Shown in pieces: positions 63,810 to 64,000 of a stretch of DNA of 64,000 bases; within the stretch, counting starts at the first letter, position 1; every line of letters starts with the position of its first letter. Made by a program: the position numbers and the translations under genes. The stretch comes from Pseudomonas serboccidentalis (lineage in GTDB: Bacteria > Pseudomonadota > Gammaproteobacteria > Pseudomonadales > Pseudomonadaceae). The notes beneath the pieces were generated by a model. It was given only the letters and a program-made list of their open reading frames with translations. It ran no database searches and had not been told where the DNA came from. Location of the stretch: NCBI RefSeq assembly GCF_028830055.1, contig NZ_CP101655.1, forward strand, positions 4,169,019-4,233,018, given 5' to 3'.

Positions 63810-64000
63810 TCAGACGGCGGCAATAACTGTGTCATGTTTGAACCGACACCACAGGGGTGGAAGGTCCTCGGGAACCGGCCGGTACTGGCCGATCTCGGAC
63901 CAGCCTCCAGGGCCATGGAAATCACTGCCGGCGCTGACCAGCAGACCGAACTCACGGGCAAGGATTGCCAGGCTGCCCACCTGTTCTGCGGGCTGAAAGC
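63810..64000 (-). CDS. PHP-domain phosphoesterase (TrpH/RNase AM-like), C-terminal part
   Basis: A frame open to the window edge ends at TGA 63810-63812. It contains EFGLLVSAGSDFHGPGGW, the PHP-family metal-binding block near the C-terminus, and ends KHDTVIAAV. In enterics the related YciV/TrpH is a 5'-3' exonuclease acting on RNA and 3',5'-bisphosphonucleotides. It lies 13 bp before the Sua5-family gene, as often seen. Confidence 0.83.
   Translation of the reverse strand, partial: FQPAEQVGSLAILAREFGLLVSAGSDFHGPGGWSEIGQYRPVPEDLPPLWCRFKHDTVIAAV

Overview
The window reads as a chromosomal segment of a Pseudomonas of the fluorescens group. The flagellar gene order, the FleQ/FleS/FleR regulators, the PhhR-PhhA-PhhB-PhhC aromatic amino acid block and several copies of the inverted-repeat (REP-type) elements typical of fluorescent pseudomonads all point there. 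The DNA is GC-rich with good coding density, and no tRNA, rRNA, CRISPR array or insertion sequence was found. Species cannot be fixed from the sequence alone.

Region 1 (1-17.6 kb, all minus strand) is a flagellar cluster. Read in the direction of transcription it holds the flagellin gene fliC, flaG, fliD, fliS, fliT, the regulators fleQ, fleS and fleR, the export and motor genes fliE-fliF-fliG-fliH-fliI-fliJ, the signalling trio hsbA-hsbR-hptB, and the start of fliK at the window edge. Sigma-54 promoters can be read before fleS and fliE, and sigma-28 (FliA) promoters before fliC and fliS, matching the known hierarchy FleQ > FleSR > FliA.

Region 2 (17.6-40.2 kb, minus strand) is a flagellin-glycosylation island. 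A run of 14 tightly packed, often overlapping genes (35615 down to 20418) encodes two sugar-making routes. One is a CDP-6-deoxyhexose route (rfbF, rfbG, a 3(,5)-epimerase-like gene, a C-methyltransferase, a C4-type aminotransferase, an N-acyltransferase and a CmcI-like methyltransferase). The other is a full pseudaminic acid route (pseB, pseC, pseF, a fused pseG-pseH, pseI and a methyltransferase). The island also has a FabH-like ketosynthase, a Maf-type (DUF115) flagellin glycosyltransferase, two giant modular glycosyltransferases (974 and 1197 residues) and a small RTX protein. A sigma-54 promoter lies before rfbF and a FliA-type promoter before the RTX gene, so the island appears wired into flagellar control. 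The RTX frame lacks any ATG, GTG or TTG start and seems to begin at ATC.

Region 3 (40.3-48.7 kb, minus strand) is the hook and basal-body operon flgF-flgG-flgH-flgI-flgJ-flgK-flgL, running into the 1197-residue glycosyltransferase.

Region 4 (48.9-59.4 kb) is metabolic. It holds divergent phhR and phhA-phhB-phhC for phenylalanine and tyrosine catabolism, two small unknown proteins, an MFS transporter, arfB and aroP (aromatic amino acid uptake). Beyond a long AT-rich gap lies a two-gene unit: a 45-residue peptide followed by a 321-residue protein resembling M29 aminopeptidases. The gap carries tandem TyrR/PhhR-like boxes and a sigma-70 promoter. This peptide plus M29-like pair is the best candidate for an undescribed system here.

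Region 5 (59.6-64 kb, minus strand) is housekeeping: a partial PHP-domain phosphoesterase, a Sua5/YciO/YrdC protein, scpA, scpB, a DUF1289 protein and rluB.
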